DNA of 64,000 nt from assembly GCA_934589705.1 (NCBI GenBank), contig CAKTOH010000007.1, positions 29,652 to 93,651 on the forward strand. Reading direction: 5' to 3'. Every line of letters starts with the position of its first letter. The stretch's first letter is position 1. Origin of the DNA: an uncultured Oscillospiraceae bacterium (GTDB lineage Bacteria; Bacillota; Clostridia; Oscillospirales; Oscillospiraceae). Of the stretch, positions 25,375-33,110 are shown one piece after another. The notes beneath the pieces were generated by a model. The model was not told the origin of the DNA. It ran no database searches and saw nothing but the letters and a program-made list of their open reading frames with translations. The position numbers were made by a program, and so were the translations under genes.

Positions 25375-25477
25375 TATTTCTGCCTAAGAGGCTTATTTTA
25401 TCTGGGTGCTTTCGATAAAACCACCGATAGCAGCCCGAAACATTTCGACTGGCTTCCGGCGATGCGGCCGGGGGATT

Positions 25478-25552
25478 CTCAAGGGGGCGGCTTTTCGGCA
25501 GCGCCCCTTGAGCCGGCTTCTTATCAATTTTCTTGCCGGGACAAGAAAATTG
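25478..25552. other. Two adjacent hairpins in a non-coding spacer
   Basis: CTCAAGGGGGCG pairs with CGCCCCTTGAG (25478-25512, with a bulge), and CAATTTTCTTG pairs perfectly with CAAGAAAATTG (25525-25552). Open frames crossing 25360-25760 have no ribosome binding site and no protein-like pattern, so the stretch is judged non-coding. Confidence 0.5.
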
Positions 25553-25599
25553 CCCCCGGAGGGACCAGAGCCGAAAGTTTTCTGCGAAGTATGAGAAAG

Positions 25600-25669
25600 G
25601 ATTGGCCCTCATCCGTCTCGTGCTTGCGGGGGTCGCACGAGCCACCTTCCACCAGGGGAAGGCAAGGGA
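25600..25669. repeat. Candidate dispersed repeat with hairpin
   Basis: GGCCCTCATCCGTCTCGTGC followed by GCACGAGCCACCTTCCACCA and GGGGAAGG forms a CTCGTGC/GCACGAG hairpin (25617-25641). It resembles a repeat phrase common in Oscillospirales genomes, recalled from memory. There is no other copy in this window. Confidence 0.35.
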
Positions 25670-25676
25670 TACTGCA

Positions 25677-25696
25677 TGCCGCACAATTGTGCGGCA
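25677..25696. repeat. Short palindrome, copy 3
   Basis: TGCCGCACAATTGTGCGGCA, a perfect 20-bp palindrome, third copy within 550 bp. Confidence 0.75.
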
Positions 25697-25762
25697 CTGC
25701 CCTTGTATATTCTACACAAAAAAGGCGAAACCGGATTGTTGGAATCTGTGGTGTTTTCCTCG

Positions 25763-25791
25763 TTGACAAATGTCTTTGCCTGAGATACAAT
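25763..25791 (+). promoter_or_regulatory. Promoter of the liv operon leader
   Basis: TTGACA at 25763-25768 and TACAAT at 25786-25791 are 17 bp apart. It drives a leader of about 250 nt before livJ. Confidence 0.85.
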
Positions 25792-25822
25792 ACACCCAAG
25801 AAATCCGAAGGAGGTACGGCGT

Positions 25823-25954
25823 ATGAAGACCCGGAACGAACTGAATCTGCACACGGCGTGCCTTGCCGCCCGAATTAGCGACCTGCTGGACGCTGCCCCT
25901 GTGGCAGGGTCTGTATGCCTGCTGCCTGTACGAATTAGCATGTCACGGGCGTAA
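25823..25954 (+). CDS. Putative leader peptide upstream of livJ
   Basis: A 43-codon frame starting ATG eight bases after GAAGGAGG encodes a peptide beginning MKTRNELNLHTACLAARISD, followed by a middle part rich in Leu, Val and Ala (LLDAAPVAGSVCLLPVRIS). It lies between a strong promoter and a terminator-like hairpin (25980-26009) that precedes livJ. This is the layout of ribosome-mediated attenuation for branched-chain amino acid genes. There is no long run of Leu/Ile/Val codons, so the attenuation role is tentative. A CGAATTAGC direct repeat lies inside it (25870 and 25931), possibly part of RNA folding instead. It could be a small RNA aptamer region rather than a translated frame. Confidence 0.45.
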   Translation: MKTRNELNLHTACLAARISDLLDAAPVAGSVCLLPVRISMSRA

Positions 25955-25979
25955 CCGGATTTTCCGTATGTATGGAGAA

Positions 25980-26009
25980 GCGGCTGCGCAGAAGCGTATC
26001 CGCTTTTTT
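25980..26009 (+). terminator. Terminator-like attenuator before livJ
   Basis: GCGGCTGCGC pairs with GCGTATCCGC (one mismatch, one wobble) around AGAA, followed by TTTTTT. It lies after the leader frame and 40 nt before the livJ start, so it probably controls read-through into the operon. Confidence 0.75.
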
Positions 26010-26049
26010 ATAGTTTTATCTTATCTATTTAGAAAAGGAGAAAACGAAA

Positions 26050-27246
26050 ATGAAAAAGTATCTTGCTCTTGCCATGGCTTTTGTCCTGGTGGCAGCCGTC
26101 TTTGCCGGCTGCGGCAACTCCTCGGCGGGAACTGCGACCACGGCTCCCGCTGCCCCCGCCGGTGACGCGGCTCCTGCCGGTACCGGCACCGTGAAGATCG
26201 GCATGTCCGGCCCTCTGACCGGCGGCGCCTCTGCCTATGGCCTGGCCGTGAAGGCCGGCATGGAAGTGGCCGTTGAGGAAATCAACGCCAAGGGCGGTCT
26301 GCAGATCGAGTTCAACGCTCAGGACGATGAGGCTGACGGCGAGAAGGCCGTTTCCGCTTACAATGTTCTGAAGGACTGGGGTATGCAGGTCATGGCCGGT
26401 CAGGTTACCACCGGTTCCGCTCTGGCTGTGGCTCCCGAGTCCACCGCCGACAACATGTTCAACCTGACTCCCTCCGCCTCCGCCGAGTCTCTGGCTCTGA
26501 CCGGTGACAACATCTTCCAGATGTGCTTCACCGACCCCAACCAGGGCGCTTCCGCCGCTGAGCTGGTATCCACCAAGTTCGCCGGTTCCAAGGTCGGCAT
26601 CATCTACGACTCTTCCGACGACTACTCCTCCGGCCTGTACAAGGGCTTCAGCGAGAAGGCCGCTGAGTTGGGCGTTGAGGTTGTGGCCACCACTTCCTTC
26701 ACCGCCGACAACAAGGCCGACCTGTCCACCCAGGTGACCCAGTGCAAGGACGCCGGCGCTGATCTGGTGTTCCTGCCCATCTACTACACCGAGGCTTCTC
26801 AGATTCTGTCCTACGCCAACAAGATCGGCTACGCTCCCAAGTTCTTCGGCTGCGACGGCATGGACGGCATCCTGACCGTGGAAGGCTTCGACACCGCTCT
26901 GGCCGAGGGCCTGGTTCTGATGACCCCCTTCGATGCCAACGCTTCCGATGAGGCGACCCAGTCCTTCGTCGCCAAGTTCAAGGAGAAGATGGATGGCCTG
27001 GTGCCCAACCAGTTCGCCGCTGACGGCTACGATGTCATCTACGCCATCTACAACGGCCTGACCAACGCCGGTGCCACCGGCAGCGAGTCCGCCGAGGAGC
27101 TGTGCACCATGCTCAAGGAGCAGTTCGCCACCATGACCGTGGACGGCCTGACCGGTACCGGTATGCACTGGGATGCCAACGGCATGATCTCCAAGGCTCC
27201 CGCCGCTGTGGTCATCGAGAACGGCGTTTACGTTTCCCTGGGTTGA
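26050..27246 (+). CDS. livJ: Branched-chain amino acid ABC transporter substrate-binding protein
   Basis: The 398-residue lipoprotein has a signal peptide and lipobox (FAGC, Cys21), a short Ala/Thr/Pro linker, and a type I periplasmic-binding fold beginning VKIGMSGPLTGGASAYGLAV. GMEVAVEEINAKGG, GQVTTGSALAVAPES and FMTPSAS-like NLTPSASAESLAL match the Leu/Ile/Val-binding family. It captures amino acids outside the membrane and delivers them to LivHM. It is the first structural gene of livJHMGF, is preceded by AAAAGGAG, and is separated from livH by two stem-loops, suggesting higher expression of this gene than the rest. Confidence 0.92.
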   Translation: MKKYLALAMAFVLVAAVFAGCGNSSAGTATTAPAAPAGDAAPAGTGTVKIGMSGPLTGGASAYGLAVKAGMEVAVEEINAKGGLQIEFNAQDDEADGEKAVSAYNVLKDWGMQVMAGQVTTGSALAVAPESTADNMFNLTPSASAESLALTGDNIFQMCFTDPNQGASAAELVSTKFAGSKVGIIYDSSDDYSSGLYKGFSEKAAELGVEVVATTSFTADNKADLSTQVTQCKDAGADLVFLPIYYTEASQILSYANKIGYAPKFFGCDGMDGILTVEGFDTALAEGLVLMTPFDANASDEATQSFVAKFKEKMDGLVPNQFAADGYDVIYAIYNGLTNAGATGSESAEELCTMLKEQFATMTVDGLTGTGMHWDANGMISKAPAAVVIENGVYVSLG

Positions 27247-27278
27247 GTTTCCCCGGCTTGATTTTGAATCCCATCAAA

Positions 27279-27309
27279 GGGGATGGGAGACCTCCGGTCT
27301 CTCATCCCC
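27279..27309 (+). other. livJ-livH intercistronic stem-loop 1
   Basis: GGGGATGGGAGACC pairs with GGTCTCTCATCCCC around TCC. There is no T-run, so it is more likely an mRNA-stabilising or partially terminating structure. Confidence 0.65.
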
Positions 27310-27336
27310 TAAAGGGGTTTCTAAGAGATTTATCGG

Positions 27337-27380
27337 CAGTCTGTGAAAACGCCGGGAAAGTCTGACGCTTTCACAGGCTG
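27337..27380 (+). other. livJ-livH intercistronic stem-loop 2
   Basis: CAGTCTGTGAAAACG pairs with CGCTTTCACAGGCTG with two mismatches. With stem-loop 1 it fills the 203-nt gap between livJ and livH. Confidence 0.6.
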
Positions 27381-27449
27381 TTGAGAAAATAGGGAGGCTT
27401 CGGCTGCCGGGAGGGCTCCGGGGGCTTTCCAAGAAAGAGAGGGCTATTC

Positions 27450-28331
27450 ATGAAAATCATTCAGTATCTGATCAACGGCATCAGCATCGGCTCCGTGTAT
27501 GCCATCATTGCCCTGGGCTACACCATGGTTTACGGAATTGCCAAGATGCTGAACTTCGCCCACGGCGATGTCATCATGGTGGGCGCGTACATTTCCTTCT
27601 GTGTGACCAATTACCTGGGGCTTCCGGTGGCGGTCTCCATCCTGGCGGCCATGGCGGTGTGCACGGTGCTTGGCGTTCTCATTGAGGGTCTTGCCTATAA
27701 GCCCCTGCGGGGCACTCCCAGCCTGGCGGTGCTGATTACCGCCATCGGCGTCAGCTACTTCCTCCAGAACGCGGCGCAGCTGATCTGGTCTTCCAGCCCC
27801 AAGAACTTTACCTCCATCGTCACCTTCCAGCCCCTGCGGCTGGCCGGGGATCAGCTGGTGGTCACCGGCGAGGTGATTTACACCATTGTTGCCTCCATCC
27901 TCATTATGGTGGGTCTGACCTGGTTTACCACCAAGACCCGGACCGGTAAGGCCATGCGGGCGGTTTCCGAGGATCGGGACGCTGCCCAGCTCATGGGTAT
28001 CAACGTGAACAAGACCATTTCCATGACCTTTGCCATCGGTTCCGCCCTGGCGGCCATCGCCGGTGTGCTGCTGTGCTCCACGGTGCCGACCTTGCAGCCT
28101 ACCACCGGCTCCATGCCCGGCATCCGCGCCTTCACCGCTGCCGTCTTCGGCGGCATCGGCTCCATTCCCGGAGCTATGCTGGGCGGCATTTTGCTGGGCA
28201 TTATCGAGACCTTCAGCAAGGCCTATTTAAGCCCTCAGTTCAGCGATGCCATCGTGTTCGCCGTGCTGATTGTAATTCTGCTGGTGAAGCCCGCAGGTTT
28301 GCTGGGCAAGCAGGTTCAGGAGAAGGTGTGA
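27450..28331 (+). CDS. livH: Branched-chain amino acid ABC transporter permease
   Basis: The 293-residue integral membrane protein begins MKIIQYLINGISIGSVYAII and contains LGYTMVYGIAKMLNFAHGDV, the LivH-type opening. About eight hydrophobic segments follow. ENRDAAQLMGIN-like EDRDAAQLMGINVNKTISMTF is the cytoplasmic loop that contacts the ATPase. It forms half of the translocation channel with LivM. The ATG follows AAAGAGAGGG. The stop lies within ten bases of the livM start. Confidence 0.93.
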   Translation: MKIIQYLINGISIGSVYAIIALGYTMVYGIAKMLNFAHGDVIMVGAYISFCVTNYLGLPVAVSILAAMAVCTVLGVLIEGLAYKPLRGTPSLAVLITAIGVSYFLQNAAQLIWSSSPKNFTSIVTFQPLRLAGDQLVVTGEVIYTIVASILIMVGLTWFTTKTRTGKAMRAVSEDRDAAQLMGINVNKTISMTFAIGSALAAIAGVLLCSTVPTLQPTTGSMPGIRAFTAAVFGGIGSIPGAMLGGILLGIIETFSKAYLSPQFSDAIVFAVLIVILLVKPAGLLGKQVQEKV

Positions 28332-28341
28332 GGTGGTTATG

Positions 28342-29409
28342 ATGAAAAAGAGACTGACAAAAGACAAAATCCTGGGAGCCTCCACCTATATTCTGGTTAC
28401 GGTGGCCTTCCTGATTCTTCAGCTTCTCATGAACCAGGGCAAGCTGAGCAGCACCATGAAGGGCTTCCTGGTTCCCGCTTGTGCCTATATTGTGCTGGCG
28501 GTTTCCCTGAACCTGCTGGTGGGTATCTGCGGTGAGCTGAGCCTTGGTCATGCGGGCTTCATGGGTATCGGCGCCTTCTCCGGCGTGATTGTCACCGCGT
28601 TGCTTGCCCAGGCGGTACCCAACGGTGTCCTCCGGCTGGTGATTGCCATGCTGGTGGGCGGTGTGCTGGCGGGAGCCATCGGCTTCCTCATCGGCATTCC
28701 CGTCCTTCGCCTTCGGGGCGACTATCTGGCGATCGTCACCCTGGCCTTCGGCGAAATCATGAAGAACATCTTCGGAAACCTCTACCTGGGCGTTGACGAA
28801 GAGGGACTTCACACCACCATGAGTTCCGCCGGTCTGACCCTGGGCGCGGGCGGCACTATGATTGTTTCCGGCCCCAGAGGTGCCACGGGCATTACCAAGC
28901 TATCCACCTTTGCCATGGGCTTTGTGCTGATTCTCTTCACCCTGTTTGTGGTGCAGAATCTGATCAATTCCCGGGAAGGCCGGGCCATCAAGGCCGTCCG
29001 GGACAACCGGATTGCCGCCGAGTCCGTGGGCATCAACGTCACCGCCTTCCGGATGAAGGCCTTCGTGGTCTCCGCGTTCCTGGCGGGCATGGCCGGTGCC
29101 CTGTACGCCATGAATTACGGCTCCATCACGGCCAGCAAGTTCAACTTCAATACCTCCATCAACATTCTGGTCTTTGTGGTGCTGGGCGGCATGGGCAACA
29201 TCCTGGGCTCCATCATTTCCGCTACGGTGCTGTACATCCTGCCGGAGGCCATGCGCGGTTTGCAGGATTACCGGATGATTATCTACGCCGTCGTTCTGAT
29301 TCTGGTCATGCTCTTCACCTGGTCTCCCAAGGTGAAGGACACCATGTCCGTGGTTTCCGACAAGATTTCCGGTATGTTCAAGAAGAAGGAGGCGGGAAGC
29401 CATGAATGA
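28342..29409 (+). CDS. livM: Branched-chain amino acid ABC transporter permease
   Basis: The integral membrane protein starts MKKRLTKDKILGASTYILVT; the neighbouring ATG at 28339 and GTG at 28333 are too close to the ribosome binding site AGGTGG. It contains SLNLLVGICGELSLGHAGFMGIGAF, the LivM signature, about nine transmembrane segments, and VRDNRIAAESVGINVTAFRMK as the coupling loop. It completes the channel with LivH. The C-terminus ends in a charged tail (MFKKKEAGSHE). It overlaps the livG start by eight bases. Confidence 0.93.
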   Translation: MKKRLTKDKILGASTYILVTVAFLILQLLMNQGKLSSTMKGFLVPACAYIVLAVSLNLLVGICGELSLGHAGFMGIGAFSGVIVTALLAQAVPNGVLRLVIAMLVGGVLAGAIGFLIGIPVLRLRGDYLAIVTLAFGEIMKNIFGNLYLGVDEEGLHTTMSSAGLTLGAGGTMIVSGPRGATGITKLSTFAMGFVLILFTLFVVQNLINSREGRAIKAVRDNRIAAESVGINVTAFRMKAFVVSAFLAGMAGALYAMNYGSITASKFNFNTSINILVFVVLGGMGNILGSIISATVLYILPEAMRGLQDYRMIIYAVVLILVMLFTWSPKVKDTMSVVSDKISGMFKKKEAGSHE

Positions 29410-30259
29410 GTATTCCAAGAAGATTCTGAAAGTGCCCACCGTGACCTTCGTCCGGGAGCAGGATCAGGGCAAGCAGCCCGTTCTGGATGTGCGGAACCTG
29501 GGCATTGACTTCGGCGGCCTGACTGCCGTGGACAGCTTCAACATTACCATCGGCCCTACCGAGATTTCCGGTCTGATCGGCCCCAACGGCGCGGGCAAGA
29601 CCACCATTTTCAACCTGCTCACCGGCGTTTACCAGCCCACCCGTGGCTCTGTCCTTGTCAACGGCATCGACATCAAGGGAATGCCGGTGCACAAGGTCAA
29701 TAAGCTGGGCATCGCCCGTACCTTCCAGAATATCCGGTTGTTTACGGATATGACCGTTCTCGACAACGTGAAGGTGGGTCTGCACAACTCTATGAAGTGC
29801 CCCTTTATTTCCAGCGTCCTCCATCTGCCCGGCTATTTCAAGGCCGAGAAGCTGGCAAACGAGAAGGCCATGGAGCTGCTGGACTTCATGGGTCTTGCGG
29901 AGCACGCCAACGAGAAGGCGGGAAGCCTGCCCTACGGCGTTCAGCGTCGGCTGGAAATCGTCCGGGCACTGGCTACCAATCCCTCGGTGATTCTGCTGGA
30001 TGAGCCTGCCGCGGGCATGAACCCCAGCGAGACTGCCGAGCTGATGCACCAGATCCGCCGGATTCGGGACACCTTCCATGTGGCGATTTTCCTCATCGAG
30101 CACGATATGAATCTGGTGATGAATGTCTGCGAGGCCATCGCCGTGGTGAATTACGGTCGGATTATCGCTAAGGGCACCCCTGAGGAGATTCAGGCCAACC
30201 CCGCGGTCATTGAAGCCTACCTTGGTAAGGAGGAGAACCATGCAGATGCTGAAAATTGA
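29402..30259 (+). CDS. livG: Branched-chain amino acid ABC transporter ATPase LivG
   Basis: The 285-residue ATPase has an N-terminal extension of about 25 residues, then VRNLGIDFGGLTAVD and Walker A GPNGAGKTT (60-68). FQNIRLFTDMTVLDNV follows as the Q-loop, then Walker B VILLDEPAAGMNPSE. The signature reads LPYGVQRRLEI; a Val replaces the more common Gln at the fourth position, a conservative family variation. It powers uptake with LivF as a heterodimer on the cytoplasmic face. The start is ATG within the end of livM after AAGGAGG. Confidence 0.92.
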   Translation: MNEYSKKILKVPTVTFVREQDQGKQPVLDVRNLGIDFGGLTAVDSFNITIGPTEISGLIGPNGAGKTTIFNLLTGVYQPTRGSVLVNGIDIKGMPVHKVNKLGIARTFQNIRLFTDMTVLDNVKVGLHNSMKCPFISSVLHLPGYFKAEKLANEKAMELLDFMGLAEHANEKAGSLPYGVQRRLEIVRALATNPSVILLDEPAAGMNPSETAELMHQIRRIRDTFHVAIFLIEHDMNLVMNVCEAIAVVNYGRIIAKGTPEEIQANPAVIEAYLGKEENHADAEN

Positions 30260-30944
30260 AGACATGCACGTCTATTACGGCGCCATCCACGCGGTAAAGG
30301 GCGTGTCCTTTGAGGTGGGCGAGGGCGAGATCGTGGCTCTGATCGGCGCCAACGGCGCGGGAAAATCCACCATTCTGAAAACCGTTTCCGGTCTGATGCA
30401 CCCCCGCAGCGGCTCCATCCATTTCTGTGACCAGGACATCACCCACGCCGAGGCCTTTAAGCTGCTGCGTACCGGTCTGGCACACGTCCCCGAGGGACGG
30501 CGGATTTTCCAGCAGATGACCGTCCAGGAGAACCTGGAAATGGGCGCTTACATCAATAAAGAGGTTTCCGCTCAGGACTTGGAGATGGTATTCAACTATT
30601 TCCCCCGGCTGAAGGAGCGGCGCAAGCAGATTGCGGGCACTCTCTCCGGCGGCGAGCAGCAGATGCTGGCCATGTCCCGGGCACTGATGTCCCACCCCAA
30701 GCTGATGATGCTGGATGAGCCTTCCATGGGTCTGGCTCCCATTCTGGTTGACCAGATTTTCGATATCATCAAGGAGCTTCACAAGGCGGGCACTACCATC
30801 CTTCTCGTGGAGCAGAACGCCCGGAAGGCTTTGCAGATCGCCGACCGTGCCTACGTTCTGGAAACCGGCACCATCACCCTCAGCGGCACCGGCGCGGAGT
30901 TGGCAAGCTCGGATGCCGTGAAGAAAGCTTATCTCGGTGGCTGA
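30240..30944 (+). CDS. livF: Branched-chain amino acid ABC transporter ATPase LivF
   Basis: The 234-residue ATPase begins MQMLKIEDMHVYYGAIHAVK, with Walker A GANGAGKST near 37-45, VPEGRRIFQQMTVQENLEMG, signature LSGGEQQMLAMSRAL and Walker B MLDEPSMGLAP. This is the LivF subfamily. The ATG at 30240 lies six bases after GGAGGAG within the end of livG; the frame is open upstream but that part is livG in another frame. It is the last gene of the operon and is followed by a strong terminator. Confidence 0.93.
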   Translation: MQMLKIEDMHVYYGAIHAVKGVSFEVGEGEIVALIGANGAGKSTILKTVSGLMHPRSGSIHFCDQDITHAEAFKLLRTGLAHVPEGRRIFQQMTVQENLEMGAYINKEVSAQDLEMVFNYFPRLKERRKQIAGTLSGGEQQMLAMSRALMSHPKLMMLDEPSMGLAPILVDQIFDIIKELHKAGTTILLVEQNARKALQIADRAYVLETGTITLSGTGAELASSDAVKKAYLGG

Positions 30945-30973
30945 GGCCTGAGCACTTCCCAGACAACATTTTT

Positions 30974-31012
30974 ACACCCCCTGCATAGGGTAAATGCAGG
31001 GGGTGTCTTTTT
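30974..31012 (+). terminator. Rho-independent terminator of the liv operon
   Basis: ACACCCCCTGCAT pairs perfectly with ATGCAGGGGGTGT around AGGGTAA, followed by CTTTTT. Confidence 0.95.
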
Positions 31013-31162
31013 ATGTGCCGGAAAAATCATCTGCGGGGCTGCTGCCTGATCTGCTTCGGCCTGGGGCTGATCCTGGGGCACTGCCTGGAAAGCTGGCTGC
31101 TGTGCTGCTGCGGCGGCCTGTGCCTGATGGCGCTGGGCTGCTGTGTCACCCGCAGACGCTGA
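31013..31162 (+). CDS. Small cysteine-rich membrane protein (possible)
   Basis: A 49-codon frame beginning MCRKNHLRGCCLICFGLGLI has a hydrophobic middle and short basic ends (VTRRR). It contains nine or more cysteines, several in CC pairs, and looks like a single- or double-pass small membrane protein. The ATG directly follows the T-run of the liv terminator. The GGGGGTG of the terminator stem is the only ribosome binding site candidate, so it would be translated only from read-through or an unseen promoter. G/C-rich third positions support coding. I do not recognise a named family. Confidence 0.45.
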   Translation: MCRKNHLRGCCLICFGLGLILGHCLESWLLCCCGGLCLMALGCCVTRRR

Positions 31163-31247
31163 TAGAATCGTCATAATCTTGTCCCGGCGGGAATAGACTA
31201 TAGTGCAAGTATCATGCAAGTCTATTTGGGATGAGGAGTGAACCGAA

Positions 31248-32744
31248 GTGGAAGTGACATTTCAGAATCAGGGCTGCCCCTGCTTGAAGCCGGTTTTGCG
31301 CCAGGCACGAAACGCGGAGCAGTCCCAGGAGATCAAGCTTGCCGAGGGAATGCCGGACGTGGGTCGAATCCTGACGGCCTGGGGCCAGCCCATCCTGCGC
31401 GGCAAGGAGTGGGGCTCGGATGGACTGTCCGTCACCGGTGGAATGATGGTCTGGGTGCTGTACACCCCGGAGGATGGGAGCGCTGAGCGGTGTCTGGACG
31501 GCTGGATTCCCTTTCAGCTGCGCTTCGAGCTGCCGGAGGAGCTGCCCGAGGGGAAAATCTGCCTGGGGATGCTCCCCAGAGCGGTGGAGGCCAGAACCGT
31601 ATCTCCCCGGAAAATTCAGGTTCGGGCGGGACTGAGCCTTCTGTGCCAGGCCTTTGTGCCTATGGAAATCCCGGTGGCCCGACCGCAGCATTTGCCGGAG
31701 GGTGTGGAGCTGCTGGAAAATACCTATCCCCTCCGGCTCTGGAAGGAGGCGGGGGAGAAGACCTTCTCCCAGGAGGAAACTCTGACCCTGCCGGATTCCG
31801 CGCCGGTGCCGGAGGAACTGATCTGTTACTGGGCAGATGCCCGGGTGACCGATCGGAAGGTGCTGTCCCAGAAGCTGGTGTTCCGGGGAAGCACGGCGGT
31901 GCACCTGTGCTATCGCTGCCGGGAGGGTCAGCTCCACTGCTGGGACTTTGACCTGCCCTTTTCCCAGTATGCGGAGCTGGCCGGGGAGTACGGCGCGGAT
32001 GCCCAGACGGAATTTTCGCTGTGCCTCACCGGGCTGGAACTGGAGCTGGACGAAGAAGGCCGGATGAATCTGAAATGCGGCATTGCCGCCCAGTACGCCC
32101 TGTCCGACCGGGAGCAGCTGGAGCTGACCCAGGATGCCTACAGTCCGGGAAGGGAGCTGCAAATCCAGATGAGCACACTGGAACTGCCGGTGACCCTGGA
32201 CGGACGGCGGGAGAACCTGTATGCCGAGCAGACTCTGCCCGGTCAGGGCAGTCTGGTGGTGGACAGCCGGTTCCTGCCGGAATATCCCAGACAGCGGCGG
32301 GAAGGGACGTGCCCGGTTCTGGAGCAATGCGGCACCTTCCAGCTCCTGTATTACGGGGAGGACGGCGCTCTGCACGCAGGCTCTGCCCGCTGGGAAGGAA
32401 CCCTTCCGGTGACCGCGGATGAAGCGGTGGATATCTGGGCAGTGCCGGGAATCGGAACCTGCCAGGCGGCAATCGGCGGCAGCGAGATGACCCTGAAAGC
32501 GGAGCTGCCTGTGGAGCTGACGGCGACCACGGTGGAGCGGCTGAGCGTAGTGACGGGGCTGACCCTGGGGGAGCCCCGGAAGGGGGAGGGCGGCAGGCCT
32601 TCTCTGATTCTCTGCCGGGCCGGAGAACGAAGCCTCTGGGACATGGCAAAGGCGGCAGGCTCCACGGTGGCATCCATCCGGGAGGCAAACGATTTGCAGG
32701 GGGAGCCGGCCCCGGACCAGATGTTATTGATTCCAATTTTGTAA
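31248..32744 (+). CDS. sipL: SipL-like spore morphogenesis protein (SPOCS/DUF3794 and LysM domains)
   Basis: The 498-residue protein starts GTG, reading (M)EVTFQNQGCPCLKPVL, after GAGGAGTGA. It carries repeated DUF3794 (SPOCS) domains: one near residues 30-130 (EIKLAEGMPDVGRILTAWGQ), a second near 170-280 (TLTLPDSAPVPEELICYW) and a third toward 300-400. A C-terminal LysM domain (about 448-498) follows (SLWDMAKAAGSTVASIREAN). In C. difficile SipL binds SpoIVA to encase the forespore with coat. The domain order and length fit SipL. This supports a spore-forming ancestry. There is no signal peptide, as expected for a mother-cell protein. Confidence 0.9.
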   Translation: MEVTFQNQGCPCLKPVLRQARNAEQSQEIKLAEGMPDVGRILTAWGQPILRGKEWGSDGLSVTGGMMVWVLYTPEDGSAERCLDGWIPFQLRFELPEELPEGKICLGMLPRAVEARTVSPRKIQVRAGLSLLCQAFVPMEIPVARPQHLPEGVELLENTYPLRLWKEAGEKTFSQEETLTLPDSAPVPEELICYWADARVTDRKVLSQKLVFRGSTAVHLCYRCREGQLHCWDFDLPFSQYAELAGEYGADAQTEFSLCLTGLELELDEEGRMNLKCGIAAQYALSDREQLELTQDAYSPGRELQIQMSTLELPVTLDGRRENLYAEQTLPGQGSLVVDSRFLPEYPRQRREGTCPVLEQCGTFQLLYYGEDGALHAGSARWEGTLPVTADEAVDIWAVPGIGTCQAAIGGSEMTLKAELPVELTATTVERLSVVTGLTLGEPRKGEGGRPSLILCRAGERSLWDMAKAAGSTVASIREANDLQGEPAPDQMLLIPIL

Positions 32745-32745
32745 C

Positions 32746-32971
32746 AGGGGAAGCTCTGAATCAATCGGCAAGAGCTGGCAGCGCGAGATTTTGTCCACAG
32801 GCAAGCTTCGAAAAGTGGAGGAATACTTTGTGTACCCGCAAGGGGTATGCCGCATCCGTAAGCCAGCTTACGCTGGCAACGGCTGCGCTATATTTCCCAC
32901 TTTTCGAAGAGCAGCGTGTGGGCAAAAGATCCGCTGCGAAAGCCGCCGACGATTGATTTAGAGTTTCCCCC
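32746..32971. repeat. Inverted-repeat element of about 226 bp
   Basis: The ends read GGGGAAGCTCTGAATCAATC on the left and, inverted, GGGGAAACTCTAAATCAATC on the right. The inner arms converge on a perfect CTTCGAAAAGTGG / CCACTTTTCGAAG pair (32807-32912 region). The centre encodes nothing recognisable. It is a MITE-like element or folded repeat lying between sipL and the rsmI terminator. A partial match to the end phrase is at 17908. Confidence 0.65.
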
Positions 32972-32982
32972 AACCAAAAGAG

Positions 32983-33017
32983 AAACGCCGCACCGGGGGA
33001 GAACCGGTGCGGCGTTT
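32983..33017 (-). terminator. Rho-independent terminator of rsmI-trmN6
   Basis: AAACGCCGCACCGG pairs perfectly with CCGGTGCGGCGTTT around a 7-nt loop. On the minus strand it is followed by a T-rich stretch. It lies about 95 nt downstream of the rsmI stop and could work in both directions. Confidence 0.8.
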
Positions 33018-33110
33018 GACAGCCTGGTCGCATTGAGCCTGGGGATAACGCTGTCCCTGACAGCATACTTCAGGGGAAGGGCGAAAGCAATTGAAAGCTG
33101 TCGAACAGGC

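Noticed and set aside
25147..25696. CRISPR-like array formed by three spaced palindromes
   Set aside because: Spacing is irregular (206 and 324 bp), there are only three copies, and no cas genes are present.
25366..25878. 170-codon open frame in the spacer before the liv operon
   Set aside because: It runs through two hairpins and a palindrome, lacks a ribosome binding site and has erratic composition. The liv promoter lies inside it.
31171..31204. Sporulation-sigma-like boxes before sipL
   Set aside because: TCATAA and AATAGACT loosely resemble sigma-E or sigma-K elements, but the match is too weak to list without expression data.
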